Shown one piece after another: positions 10,061 through 22,584 of a stretch of DNA of 64,000 nucleotides. Every line of letters begins with the position of its first letter. The stretch's first letter is position 1. Origin of the DNA: Trichostrongylus colubriformis (lineage: Eukaryota > Nematoda > Chromadorea > Rhabditida > Trichostrongylidae); assembly GCA_963978905.1 (NCBI GenBank), contig OZ022257.1, positions 15,581,664 through 15,645,663 of the forward strand, read 5' to 3'. Under the pieces are notes generated by a model. The model worked only from the letters and a program-made list of their open reading frames with translations. It ran no database searches and had not been told where the DNA came from. A program made the position numbers and the translations under genes.

Positions 10061-13000
10061 CGTTACAGTGTTTCCCTGCTCTATTCACTTTTTATTGGGA
10101 GTCAGCTCACCCACAGATAACTCGACGTTTACCTGAAGGATTACTGGGGATTTGAAAGTGATTCGGAAGGTAGGCATGCTATGGCAACAGCACTTACCGC
10201 ACACGTACCACACTTGACGCACCCCCAATGCTCATGACCTCTAGAAGGTAGGTATGAAGGTAGGGCTCCTTATCAAGTGAGTGCGACAGACCAGGCAGCA
10301 CTATGAGTTGCTCGTATCATTGCTGAGCTCTTTTTGATTGGCAAGAGGTCTGCGAAGTCCTATAATTGAAGATGAAAGCTGGCTACTCTCTGTTAACCAT
10401 GAAAGGATGCACTACTGTCAGAGCAGTGGGAGCTCGTCTCTACCTGTTGCAGTAATGTGGCAGGATATAACGAAGATCTGAGCTGCGAAGTTCCGGTTGA
10501 TTACGTATTCTGTTATCTTAGGATGCCTCGAATACTATTATACTTGATCAGGGCTCTGAGCATTAATGGAAAGTGAATAGTTTGATTGCCTAGCAGCAAA
10601 GACATCTATTCAAGAGTTCCAAATTATAGCTTGCAAAATTTTGAACTAAGGGCATCGAGCAGCTATCCATTCATTAGGGGCAAGTGGTAAAAGCAATGAT
10701 TATTATATCGCTTACATATCCAAAAGCTTTCAAGTAATAAATTCCTGGGAAAATCAATTCTTGGGAAAAGACATATGTGTCGCAAGGCTTATGCGCCAAG
10801 TAATTAGATGCGAGCACAAAAAAAGTGTTGACGAGCTTACCAGCTCACCAGTATCTTGCGGCTTCCCAAGATTTTCTGGTGCTGTCATCGCGAACACCTG
10901 AGTCTCCCTTCTCTTGATAATCTGTGTTATCATACATGGATCCTCAAATTGACGAAAAACCTCAAAAAATCATTTTGCAGATGTAAGGTTCAAAGGTGCG
11001 TAGACAAAATGTGCGTTAATCTGAGAGATTACCGATTGCATGGAGTATGTCTTCTTTTCATAATATGTTGGAGCCTAAAATCCAGTAGTAGGTCAAAATT
11101 TCCTTTACTGTTGATTTTGAGACAAAATTTTCAGGGTCGGTGCACTTCCAAGGATTAAGTTGGGTGATCATAAACAGATCGACATTAGGACAACATCATG
11201 CAATATAAAGTATTGGGCAGTGTATCGAATCTATCGCGAAGATGATAAAGTAACCACGCACAACGCCTATCTGCGGTGTAGATCTCTGAAAATGAATTTT
11301 ACTCCATTTTTTCTAATGGTATAACAGTTCTCCGAACCATTTTTCGGGAGCAAAATCCTGTAATCGTCTAATTTTATCTAACTTTTCTTTCCCAGAATGA
11401 CTAAGATTCTGCAGTCCTCTAATTCTATCTAAGCTGCTTCAAAAATCCAAATTTCGCTCACTTTTTTGGCTCCGAGTTGCACTTATGGTAGGTATCAGTT
11501 GAAGGAAGGCACTGTGTTCACTTCTATAAAAGTTCCATACTTTTTGAAGGCACCGTTTGATGAGAGGGCAGAACACTTCAGAAGAGGTGATATGCGGCGA
11601 AGTTCGCATTGAAAAAGCACTTATCACGATACCGCACCGCTGCGAAGGCGCTAGCAAGCATCTGCCAGGGTGTTGCTGGCGAGATCGGGACAACGTTTGA
11701 GACCGGCTGATTTAGCCCTTTTCTCGTCTGCACCTACTCAACTTCTGGATTTCCACTTCTGGGAATTTTCGTCGCGCTAATTCGCTCTTTCTCTACTGCT
11801 ACACTGCTTGTCATCCCTGTTTTCATATTTCAATCATACCGCTACCAGTCAAATTCACCTTTTCCCGTATCTTTATGGGAATGGGGCTCATAAACCGCCA
11901 CCTCGTTTGTCCCGTAAGCACCGGGCTCGGCGCAACCTCGGCGATAGTATCGCCGTTTCCCGATAGTACGAGGTAAGCCACAGAGATAAGTCCTTTTTTC
12001 ACCGTAGTCTCGTCTCAATTTCGCAGCTCAACATTCTGCAACGGAAGTCACAAAGGTATTTTTGCCTCCACAAAGTCCGGTGGTGTGGTGCTCTTCGATA
12101 GGCGGGGGCCACATGACAACGACTACTTGTGGTATATCGCGAGAGCCTAGAGTAGGAGGAGTTCTAGTGTTCCACCGTAGGGATTCTGATTTGATGTTGA
12201 TAGGGCACAAAACATGATCCCTTTCCTAGTGACTCAGATTCCCCGTGCATCAGTGTGTATGGGAACAATCTGTGTAAAAAGCTACTGATCTGACGGCTTC
12301 GTACCTATAAACGTCTTCTCCTTGTGGTCGAATCGAGAAGGGGGGATTCAAAAGCTTTCCGTAATCGTTACAAGAGCTCCTTAACATTATTCCTCCGAAT
12401 ACCCTACCGGCCTAAATATTTTTATTCGAACTCATATAATCAACCCGAATACTTTTCTAGTGATACATGGTATTTAACCAGCGTCCATATTTCTTCTTTG
12501 GGAATATCAAGTCATCCTTCCCACCTTAACACTGTAATGTTACGATTAACTCAACTATTAAAATTCACAGCAAATAAATATTCAATAAGTTTCGAAATGC
12601 AGGGTGCCGCGAAAATCAACGGCTAACAAAGTAAAACAAAACATCAAAAATCAGTTATTCAATCACTGAAGTTAACTCTTTCACTGACTGATACGGGAAG
12701 ATATGGAACACCTACCCATTGAAAGGTGTGTATACACGGATACCGCCATAATTTGCATGACTACTATGATCTTGAAAGCTTTCCTTTGCTCTTCGAGACT
12801 GAAAGATCACCTTTCTCTCTTGAAAGAAAGATTTAAATCAAAAAATGACCGATGACAAAGCTTGCTCTGTCCTTCTCCCTCCACCTGTCGAGCTAGGATT
12901 ACCCTTTTCTTTGCGTGGATAACAGAGGCTAATCTTTATGCTTTTGTCCTTAGAACTGATCCCTGCGTGAGTCGTCGCTTCCTACTTATCCGCTTTTAAC

Positions 13001-14025
13001 GTCAGAATATCAAAAAAGAGCCGGTTATCCGATCATCCCAATCCCCTCTGCAACCCGTTCAAAGCTGTCTCAGCTTGTTACCCTAATCTTTTTTCTTCTC
13101 TTCTACTTATTATACTACCTGACACATGATGGTACATGGAGACTTTCTTCGCACGTACTAGCTAAGTATTTGATGTCAGCCACTGATCTTAGTTGACCAT
13201 GGCAAGGAGCTGACTGTGGCCGGAGATACCTTTACCATTTACCTTTCTATTCATCTTTAAGAAAGATCCACTTCAAGTTTCGGAATTTACGTTTGTTAAA
13301 AGGCTGCGTGAAAATATGTACTATGTTGGTCATAAAGTATACGCCGTTATGGGTTGCCCACCTCGGCAGATCATAAGTCCGTTCAAACAATTGTTTATAA
13401 CCCAATAAAAACCGCTAGATTCAGCGCACTTCTTCTACAATTGCAACGCAAACTCTATTTTCTCATTCAAAGAATTGTTTTCTTAGAATCTAGAAGCTAT
13501 TAGAAGATGACTTTAGCATCCTTCTTTTTATGGGACCGTACTTTCTCTATGGGATGCTACGGAATGCCAAAAAAGTAGTGATACCTATAGGACAATCCAA
13601 GACTTGCGAAGAATGATGCAGAACTTTTCTATTTGATTTTGTACAGTTTTTTAGATAGCTCTGCCTGCTCTGGATGTGGGAAACAGGGTTGGTGTTACCG
13701 CCGGGAGCAATGAGATCTTACCTGTTCGACGTAGGAGAGCTTATTTTCGTTGAACTTTGCTCGGTTTTTTTTAATTGTAAGATTCCACTGCTATGTAGCA
13801 AGGCCACCCTCCTATTATACACGACTGGCAACATCCCGCCTATGTATAGTCGTTATATTCCTAGTTGAAGCTGCGACGTATTTCTCGCCCTGAGACGTCT
13901 TGTGCCACCACCCAGAAAATAGTTTTCTAAAAGTTGAAAGAAACATACGCTTGGAATAGCGCGCCTACTGAAAATCTGCTTAAAGGAAGCGCCCACGGAA
14001 AATAAGTTTTTGTACTACCCATATG
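10061..14025. other. Mostly featureless; one possible transposase trace
   Basis: I recognise no host gene in these 4 kb. Around 10365-10460 (plus strand) a frame reads EDESWLLSVNHERMHYCQSS and continues with SLPVAVMW. This resembles the start of a DDE transposase catalytic domain, but it is too short to assign. Open frames at 11439-11693 (minus) and 12324-12626 (plus) have no recognisable motif. Confidence 0.4.
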
Positions 14026-14277
14026 TTTATGTTGTATTTGCCTAATGTGGGCCCCATGCACAGTTTCACGCGAAAATATGTGAATCTGGCGGAGATACAG
14101 CGCCACAAAGTACGCGCGGGTGGGCGGAGCTTTTTAGGAAAAGCCTCGTTCCGTCGTTCGCCGTGGTCGGAGACGCATTATAGGAACATAAGGTTACGTA
14201 AACAGTCCCACTCTCCGTTTCCAACTTTTTTTTTCACAATTTTGCATGAGGCCCACATTAGGCAAATACAACATAAA
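14026..14277. mobile_element. 252-bp foldback MITE
   Basis: Arms of about 40 bases (14026-14062 and 14238-14277) are near-perfect inverted copies containing TTGCCTAATGTGGGCC. The target duplication is not clear. The unit has no coding capacity and lies 26 bases from the next element. Confidence 0.75.
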
Positions 14278-14303
14278 TTGAGACCATTTACCTTTATCAT
14301 ATA

Positions 14304-15014
14304 CAGGAGGTGCCAAAAAAAGTAAATCTGCTCGAGGCTGACATCTACCAAGTATACAAAACATAGGGAAACGAAAGAGATGAAAGTATTGGGGCAAAAT
14401 ATTCCCGAAATGCTCCTTCAAAAACAGGAGCAAGCTGAGATTCACTAATTTCACCTTCATCAAAATACGGAACCTTCAGTCGGCGCAGCGGGCTTCAGAG
14501 CACCTACGGTATGAAGGTCCGCTTAGAACAGTGAAGCCGAGTTTCGCGGTAGGTCTTTTGTAGGAAGCTTTCTAAGGATTGGCCCTTCGTTTCATAGAAG
14601 TCACAGAGCCCTTGCTGCTCGGACAAGGCTGCTATGAGAAGTGTCATTTTTCATACCTCAAACCACCTCTGGATAGTTCTCAGTGGTAATGACACGTTTT
14701 GGTTCTTGGGAACGAAGGATTTTGGGAGCCTGAAAAAACGGAATACTTAAGGGCACCACCCAATATGAATCCTCACAGGTACCCATAGTGAACGGACTTC
14801 AGCAATGCTGTGCGACGAAATTTCGGATTTTGCCCAGTTGAGGTGGCACATCTTGTTCATCGGAACAAGCTCCCGTTCCTGTTCGTGCAGGAGGCTGTTA
14901 CGGAGTTTAGTGATAGAGTGAGGTCTATTCTTGAATTTGGCGATGGGAATACCTTGTCAGAATTTGCTCGGGGGTTGAAAGTGGAGGAAAAAATAACCTT
15001 TTTGGCACCCCCTG
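14304..15014 (+). mobile_element. TA element of the CAGGGGGTGCC family, copy 1
   Basis: The left end reads CAGGAGGTGCCAAAAAAAG and the right end CTTTTTGGCACCCCCTG, with TA on both sides. About 711 bp long, it aligns along its whole length with 33502-34245 and, inverted, with 38482-39253. No transposase is recognisable, so it is a non-autonomous Tc1/mariner-type element. On the minus strand a short frame (around 14640-14550) is conserved among the three copies (for example AALSEQQGLCDF here). Confidence 0.85.
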
Positions 15015-15404
15015 TATGTATAGGCGCTCGAGATTTCCGATTATACAAATTCCCATTACTGATCTAAGCTTAGTCAGGGAATACCTTTTTGGAAAATTAA
15101 AACTAAGTCCAACACTTGCCGTGCAAGGTCTTCTTTTCATGGCAAGCGAATGTCATGATAGTCATAATCACTATTTTCCTGCGGGTCTATGAAGAAACAG
15201 TTCACAACATCGGTTGCGGAGGCTGGAATAGGAGAACATCACTATTTTTATGGTGCTAGTCTGCAACTCCTGATAATTATCATTGGCAAATGAGCTCAGA
15301 AGGGTGACTTCAAGCACATATTGGGTTCCAAGTCACACGGGAGAATCTAACGGGCTCGGTCCCCCGATTCGCGTGGGGCGGTGCTTCGGCACAATATCGC
15401 CGAG

Positions 15405-16465
15405 GTATTATATTTTCATCTCTCACAAGGGAAGGACCCCAGGTCGAAGTGGCCATTTGGAATGAGATGCATATGGTCCGATCTCTTCTCGGACGCTGAT
15501 CTCGAATCTGCATTCCAAATTTGCAAAACGATTTTCTGAGCGGAGTTATGGAGGTTGTTTGAACGAACGGTTCATCAGCATGGCCGTTGCTGAGCAGACA
15601 ACGGCCTCAGCGGCTCAGTGGTAGTGCCCAGGATCTGCAGGAGAGGGGTCGAGGGTTTGCTTCCCGCCAGTGCGATTTTTTTTGCATTTTGTGTTTCATT
15701 GTCAGTAAGTGCTTTTCTTCCACTTCTGGACGTTTCCTTGGACTGGTACCTATCACACCCATCATTTACTCTGCCACTTTATTTATAACTGCTAACATTA
15801 CTCACAAGGGAAGGATACCAAGTCAAAGAGAATCCCGTACCACACGAATCAGGCCTTCTTGCGCGAAAAGATTATGATATTCGTGCACAGGGGGTCGAAT
15901 TACCCCTCTGTGCAAATTTTCAGCCAAATCCAGTTTTTGGTCCAACTTCGGAAAACTGGTGGTGGTCAGGTTATAAAGTGGTAGATTTGGAATTTACTTC
16001 TACAGAAAACCCTGCAACCTGAACAAGATAGCCTACACATACCTTTTACACTTGCCCATCGCACTAAATGTACGAAACAAGAGTCAATTAAGAGCATTTC
16101 CTAGGCAAGGGTCAACGACTTCTCCTTTGTTCAATGGGCTGCCACCCTATAGCCCGGAATTTTTCCGAAATTTGGTCAAATTCTCGAATTGGCTAAAAAC
16201 TTGTCTTCTGGGGTAATTTGACTCCCTGAACACGAAATTCTCCCTGGTTTTGCGCAAGAAGGTCTGGCTCGCGTGCTATGGGCTTCCAAACCTACCATAA
16301 TAGTATTGTTTTTTCAAAAAAACCTCCATAACTCCGCTCAGAGAATCGTTTTGCAAATTTCGAATACAGATTCGAGATCAGCGTCCGAAAATACGTCGGA
16401 CCATATGTATCCCATTCCGAATGGCCACTTCGACCTGAGGTCCTTCCCTTGTCAGATATAATGTT
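15405..16465. mobile_element. Foldback element X2, relative of X1
   Basis: Inverted arms of about 150 bases pair 15408-15560 with 16309-16456; both contain ACAAGGGAAGGACC, TCGAAGTGGCCATT and GAGCGGAGTTATGGAGG. The enclosed core holds a tRNA-like module and an inner inverted repeat (about 15850-15905 against 16205-16270). That inner part aligns with X1 (6600-7050) and X3 (45650-45960). The arms are unrelated to those of X1. The outer ends and target duplication are not certain. Confidence 0.75.
15604..15674 (+). other. tRNA-like module in X2
   Basis: CGGCTCAGTGGTAG (A-box-like, from 15611) is followed about 28 bases later by GGGTTTGCTTCCCG (degenerate B box, 15652-15665). The same module recurs on the minus strand at 46023-46088 in X3. 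It is not a functional tRNA; the B box lacks the TTCGA core. Confidence 0.45.
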
Positions 16466-17016
16466 AGGCAGCTTTTTATATAAAGCGGTCTGGACGTCAA
16501 ACAGCCTCTTCCAATCATGCATTGATTTGTTTTATGACGCAGCTTTGGCCATTTGGCTTTCGCTAGCCCCAGTGTTGCTTCATTCACAGGTTCTTTTTTC
16601 CCATCTTACTGCATCGTATGGAAAAGCTGCTTTATCGGGTCATCTAGTATATTTGAAGAGCTTCTTTTCGTCACTGTCGACTGAGACTTACGAAGTCGTA
16701 AGAGCATAGGTGATAAGCTGCAAAGACCATACGAAGTATAGAAGCGCTTGAATAGGAATTGCCCAGTTTCTATTTCTGTTCCTTTAGATGCCTATGGTCG
16801 ACAAGTTTGAGACCCGGGCAGACATAACCAAATGGATAAACGGTACTCCAGCTCGATAATCAGGTACTCATAGAAGCTATTTGAAAATGGTCACTATGGA
16901 AGTACCACGAGATATGAAGGGTTTTCCCTTCCTTTTTCGATAGGAGAAATACTGTTCAAGAATCATTTTCAAGTCACTGTAGGGGTTGTGTCCTTCAAGA
17001 CCTTATGGAGATGATA
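16466..17016. other. No gene recognised
   Basis: No recognisable gene or element boundary between X2 and the next mariner-type element. Confidence 0.5.
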
Positions 17017-17018
17017 TA

Positions 17019-18049
17019 TTGGGTCACTCCATAAGTAATGTCGTTTTTTTTTCAAGTATAAATTCTTCCCTATGAAATTACGAGTTTTTGCATAATGTTA
17101 CGTATAATTTGAAAGAGGCTGCTCTGCTCTACAAAACGACTTAATCAGTTTCCGAGTACGTTAAAATGGGGCCGACATTTAGGCTGGCGAAGAGTAGGCC
17201 CAGCCGACAAAATGTGGCCAAACCGGCAATCAATCAAAAAACTATATTTCACTTTAGGAAAATCAACCAGTCATGTGTCGCGTACTTACTCCTGACCTCT
17301 TCTGCAATTTTCAATATTTGGTTGATCGAAGTCAAGTCGTTCTTTTTCTAAAATCTTTTTTTCGAAAGCACTCACGTTAATTCAAAATGGAATTTTTTTC
17401 TTTCAATTTCTTTGCTTAGCGTTGTTTCATGATCCACTTTGAAGTATTTTTTCTGCTCTATCGAAAACGTCTTTCTAGTTGGTTTTGGCTACGATTCATA
17501 TTGATTTAATATCATGTGATGGGGGTCCAATTGGCATTTTTTTCACAATTTGTTTTTCCATGAGAAAGTTGAGGTATCCGGTCAGTGGTATTTCCCTGTT
17601 CCTACTCACAACCTATTCTTAATATTTCACCACTCTTCCAACTGATTGGTTGAGAAAATTTTCCTGCCTTGGTTTTAACAATTTGTTTGAAATCACCGAG
17701 TTGTGGCGGAAAAACTAAATGTGGTAAAGAACGACGTGACTTTTCGAGCCAGCTGGTGGAATTTGAAGAAGGGGTCGGGGCTGAGTGCAGAGCGCATAAT
17801 TGATAGTTTTCCTCCAGTAAAATATAGTATTTTAAGTGATCGCCGGTTTGGCCAATTTTTGTCTGTTGGACCTACCTCTTCGCCAGCCTAAATGTCGGCG
17901 CTATTCTAGCATACTCAAAAACTAAGCATGACATTTTGTAGAGCAGAAAATTTTCTTTCGAATGATGCATGACATGCTGCTGAACCTCATGATTTTATGG
18001 GAAAAATTTCGTTTGAAAAAAAAACGACATTATTTATGGAATAACCCAA
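17019..18049. mobile_element. Mariner-type palindromic element with 240-bp arms
   Basis: Ends read TTGGGTCACTCCATAAGTAA and its near complement, with TA on both sides (17017-17018, 18050-18051). The arms extend inward for about 240 bases (17019-17260 against 17810-18049), sharing CGACATTTAGGCTGGCGAAG and GGCCAAACCGGC. No transposase domain is seen in the roughly 550-bp middle. A lone right half of the same family lies at 41020-41270. Confidence 0.9.
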
Positions 18050-18266
18050 TAGTTCAAAAGTCGTGCTGAATCCACTACGATTCCAACACAAACACCTCTA
18101 CCCACAACTTTGATAGGAGGCAATGATACTTCCTGAAAGAAAACTTGTGGAAAATGCTTTCCTTGGAAAATGATTTTTTGCCTCATTTGCAACATAATTA
18201 TGTAGGTGGAACGGCAGGTGTGTTGCACTCTTGTTATAGAGCCATTTATGACGAATATTGTGATTA

Positions 18267-18365
18267 TTACACTCTGCAAAAGTGTAATTGGGTACTGGGC
18301 TTGTCCAGCAACTCGACAAAGTCACAGTAATCTTGTAGTTTATGCTTCTCATAGGCCTCACACTT
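18267..18365 (-). CDS. Possible terminal exon of an unrecognised host gene
   Basis: On the minus strand a nematode-type acceptor (GATTTTCAG) ends just before 18365. It is followed by a 32-codon open frame starting KCEAYEKHKLQDYC and ending with a stop at 18269-18267. The composition looks protein-like (charged, Cys at residues 2 and 14) and has no repeat relatives in the window. I could not find upstream exons. The upstream minus-strand frame at 18533-18802 has no motif. I do not recognise the family. Confidence 0.3.
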   Translation of the reverse strand, partial: KCEAYEKHKLQDYCDFVELLDKPSTQLHFCRV

Positions 18366-18747
18366 CTGAAAATCGACCGGAACAGCTATAGCCCTCACTA
18401 CTTCTAAAACGAAAAGTCTTGAATATATGTGAGTGGTTTTTTTGAAGTTGTTCGATATATTAGCACCGAACAAAAACCTAAAATAGACATTGACTGAATA
18501 GTCTGCGATGAGCCATACACTTTACTCCCATTCTAAATCGCAGCGGCGTTTTTTGCAGGGATTCGGTATACACGATGGCTTGCAGTGCATAGATGAACAA
18601 CACGTTTTTTTTTTCCTGAGAAAGTATGGTATAAATTCACCACTTGGGTACGGAAAATGCAACTGAGAACGGCTCTTTTTGTGTTTACACCATCTTCACC
18701 TCCGCTTAATGATATCATAGCTATTCTCTCGAAACCAGGTACAGTCC

Positions 18748-18901
18748 ATTTCGGAGTGGTTGATAGGGCGTGGCTTACGGACTTGGGGTGAAAGTGTATC
18801 AAACTCTCTCACCCCTCCGCACACTCTCACTCTTGCCATGCGCTCTCACTCTCGCCACTCACCCATGTCCGTAGGCCACTCCCAATCAAGCGCTCCGAAA
18901 A
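18748..18901. mobile_element. 154-bp foldback MITE with CT-rich loop
   Basis: Left arm 18748-18791 and right arm 18859-18901 are inverted copies sharing TTTCGGAG, GTGGC and ACGGAC in order. The loop is dominated by CTCTCACTC repeats. No clear target duplication. Confidence 0.7.
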
Positions 18902-20551
18902 GGAGTATAAGTATAATGCTCAAAGTCGGTTCTCATACATAACCTCCCTTCGTCTCTGGTTTGTTCCGCCCTCTTCTCTCTTCAGTACTTACGCTCCCCC
19001 CTTTTATAACAGCAGCTTACCACTGTCCCTGGGAACAACACTTGATTTCACATAGTTACTTTGTACGCTTCCTTTTTATTTTACTAACCTTAAAGCTGCT
19101 TCGTCTGCTCGCACAAATTGGTCATTTTCCATTACCTCGTTCTGTATAATATCATCAGGCGTTCTTTTCCCAGAAATTTGATCTTTTCCCAGAAATACCT
19201 GAAGCTGATCCCAAAACTTCGCGTGACATTCTCACATGTGTGACAATTTCCTATTCCATAACACAATAACGTACATGTTCTTATAGTTTGCTATCGTACT
19301 TCCATTTCCTTTCATCGTGCTTCCTGAGTGATTATAGGTCGTTCGGAAATTCCTTGCAGTTTTAGACCTCTATCTTCTAATGAGCATTTTCGGCTCGTAC
19401 AAAATTTTTATCAACCGGAATAAGAACCATAAGAATCCTTACACCTCTGTCAACAAGATACAATTCGTTTATTCCTGCTGCCTTGAACTGCAGAGATCTA
19501 GGGGCGATGAGTTCGCTAAAATTCCCTGAACATCGGGTTGGGTCTTGAAGCGTTGCTTCCGAAGGAAGCTGTGCAGATGGTTGAAGCAATGGTAATCGGT
19601 GGAGGCAGGGGAAATAAGTGCGATGGATCCTGCAGATTTGCTCATTCAACTTCTTCGCGTTTGTTTGGGCGACACAGGGCGGTGCGCGATATTGCAGAAG
19701 GATAGGACCTCTCTTATTAAAAGCAGTGATAAGGGTAATGTGGGTAATGACCTCCCTCGATGTAGGTCACCAAATAAAAGCTACAGGACTGGGAAGAGTA
19801 TTTGTGGCAAAATCCCACTAGAGAAGAGCGCTCCTGAGCTTTGGAGGAAGCGTCTTTTCCAGCGGCTGTCGACATTTTTTATCCCAGCTCGCTCCTTTTT
19901 CATTGCGGCCGGCCCCTTTTGAGGAACAAGGGTTGAGACTAGTTGCGCCGCGATCCATGAAGCTATGGAAAATTACTCCAGCCGGCGACCACCGTACCGC
20001 CACAATGACGGCTTCAGGAGTGGTTGAAGAGTTTACCCGTTGTCCAGTCGTTATGCAGACCGTCCTCGATTGTCCTATACAACCCAATTCTCATGACTTT
20101 TCACAACGCAGTTAAGGAATTGATCATTTTGTGCTGGAGGGGAATAGGTGTATGAGGGAAATGGTGCACATCTGCCGTTTATCCACTTTGTTCTATGGAT
20201 TTTAAGAAACTTCAACATCCATTACAGGACATCAATTTCGTTAGTTTGTTCAGAAAAGGTGAGAAGTGCACCTTACGATTAGAAAACAATTCTGGCAAGG
20301 AACCAAAAATGTAGTTTAGACAAGTTTATTCGAAACCGCAAGAATTTTCCATTGCCCCAACTTCCTTGTAAAGTACGCCAAACTTCACAACACCTCCATA
20401 GCAATTGCTTTTATGGCCTATTTGAATACTTCAGATAAAAAACGCCATTGAATTCAAAGAATTACATTCGTAATGCAGGGCTAATGAAAAGTAAGCTGGC
20501 AGTCTCTTTTAAGACTTTTGTAGCTTGGCATGAATCCAGGGATAGCTGAGC
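18902..20551. other. No gene recognised; possible decayed repeat near 19.86 kb
   Basis: Open frames on both strands between 19377 and 20115 carry no motif. The sequence around 19856-19925 resembles 59680-59760 (ATCCCAGC then CGCTCCT or CGCCCCT), which suggests a dispersed repeat. Otherwise nothing is recognisable. Confidence 0.4.
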
Positions 20552-20671
20552 TAGTCTCGGCTGAAAGTGCGCCTACACTCTCAGCCGAGTGGCTGAGAGT
20601 GTGGGCACACGTCTGCACTTTTAACCATTCTGCACATTAAATACAAGTGGCTTCGATCCCCGCCGAGACTA
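20552..20671 (+). repeat. tRNA-like hairpin repeat
   Basis: TAGTCTCGGC (20552-20561) pairs perfectly with GCCGAGACTA (20662-20671), like an acceptor stem. Inside, ACACTCTCAGCC and GGCTGAGAGTGT form a perfect 12-bp stem around GAGT. AAAGTGC further pairs with GCACTTT, and a B-box-like sequence CTTCGATCCCC sits just before the closing stem. GTGGCTGAGAGTGTGG could be read as an A box. This is not a standard tRNA; I read it as a tRNA-derived element with an inverted duplication. Confidence 0.55.
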
Positions 20672-22493
20672 CAAAACCATGCCTTGCAAGAGAATGCAAA
20701 ATTGGTGACGTTACCAACGTCAAGCCCAGGTTGACAGGCCGGCCAGCCTGACCTGATAAAGAAATCTCGTCACATCAAGTATGTCGAAATATGCGTATGG
20801 GTCAGATATACAGCTAGGACGTCGCCCGGAAGTGACGCACAGAATTGCCGCCCCAGTTCTGTGGTCAGTATGTGAGAGCTGAAGTGGGGTGAACGACCTC
20901 GGCTGAAAGAGTCAGTTCGAATAAGGATTCTGAAAGGATCATTGCGGAGAGTTTCGAGAGATTGCCGACTTAATGAGTCGACAAAACATCCAACTCCTAT
21001 GTCTCCAGGAAACAAGGCGCCAGGTAATCTGGAGAGGAAGTCAAACTCTTCTTTAACTGCGAGGACACTAAACGGAACATAGTAGTCATCGCAGTAGCGC
21101 ATTCCCTCAGAGAATGCGTCTCCGCTATGAACAATTAACGGTCGAATCATGGCAGTAAGGATGAATACAGAAGAGAGGTACTGGACTATAATAACTATGT
21201 ACGCACTGCAAGCCGGTTGTCCCACGCACGAGAAAGACGAGTTCCATCTGAGCCTGGACGACGCCACCTGGTCAGTTCCGTAAGGCAATACCGTAGCAGG
21301 TGATCTGAACGGTCACGTCGGCAGAGATAGAAGGGGATTGGAAATGGTGCATGGAGGCAAAGGGATGAACGTAATGAGCGTAAGAAATGCTGAGGAAGAA
21401 AGGATACTGGACCTGGTTACGGCCCACGTGTTAGCGGTCTGCAGCTTCTACTTTGCGAAAAGAGAGGTCAAATGGTTATCTATTGCAATGGAGGGAGATA
21501 AACTAGAAGTCGACCATGCACTCATAAGAAGTTCAGCCCTAAACCTGTGAAGAACAATGAGGTACTGCCAAGAGAGAAACTCACCACCGACCCACACACC
21601 TTTTAAGAGACATTGCAATAGAGCTTTCTAAGAAAACAAGATTCAAGACCGATCGAAGATTCAGATGGTGGAAGCTGCACAAACGGGAGAGGGGTGATCT
21701 CAAGAGAAGGATACTGGATATCAGTCTTCCAGATCCTAACGGCCTGAGTCACGAGCCCTGGAAGAAAGCAGTTTAGATAATCCTAAAACGCGCGAAGGAA
21801 ACGCTGGGTAAGATCCGAGGTAGCTGAGGAGATAAAGCAGCGTGATTCTGGAGTAAGGAGGTTCAGAAGATAGTGAAATGGAAGAAGGGAGCATACAAGC
21901 AATGGCAGAAAACGAAAAGCCCAGAAAAACTTGACACCTACAGATGCTGCAAGAGGTGTGCTAAGGCAGCTGTAATCAAAGCAAGCAGGAGGCTACATAC
22001 AGCTGGCTCCATCCTCCCTAAGGCAGCGAGAGAAGTTCACAAAGTGGTGGGAAAAATGAAGAAGGAAAAGGCCGCTGTACGAAGAGAGGCATGGAAGGCA
22101 CTTGGAGAGTACGGAGTAGAGGTACACGCTTCCTCAACATGGTGTCGGCCACAGGGAGTATTCCAAATGTGCGGAAGACCAGCACCATCGTTCTCATATT
22201 CAAGCAAAAGAGGGACGCAATGAGGGACCTAACTACCGCGGAATAATGATAACAGCTCATACCAAGTTGCACGAATAGCTGATTGATTCAAGGCTGAGAG
22301 AGCCCGTCACTATTTCCCAGGAGCACTTCGTGTTCACAAATGAGTGGTCCATCAGGGATGCCATCTTTATCCTTAGACATGTGGTGGAAACGTACCACGA
22401 AAAGCGTTAGCCCCCTGCCACCTACCCTCCTTGGCCTTGAAAAGCCTTTGACCGTCTGCCCGTTCTCGTTCCGAAGCGCGGCCAGTAATGTGG

Positions 22494-22584
22494 TTCATGT
22501 CCTTTATAAGGGAGACCAGGTGCTCTGGTATATGCCGTACTCATAAACCAGAGCACCTGGTCTCCCTTATAAAGGACATGAACT
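22494..22584. repeat. Perfect 37-bp inverted duplication inside the LINE
   Basis: Arms 22494-22530 and 22548-22584 are exact reverse complements with a 17-nt spacer. The left arm begins GTTCATGTCCTTTATAAGGG. The left arm is LINE coding sequence (frame LYKGD, a known RTE context before the GVHQGS motif). LINE homology resumes immediately after the right arm. So one arm is native and the other is a local inverted copy, not a foreign element. Confidence 0.9.

Noticed and set aside
19377..20115. Overlapping open frames on both strands suggesting a host gene
   Set aside because: No splice-bounded frame, no motif, and part of the region resembles a second locus at 59.7 kb, so a repeat is more likely.
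20770..21288. 172-codon minus-strand open frame
   Set aside because: Antisense of the RTE endonuclease region, whose plus-strand motifs are clear.
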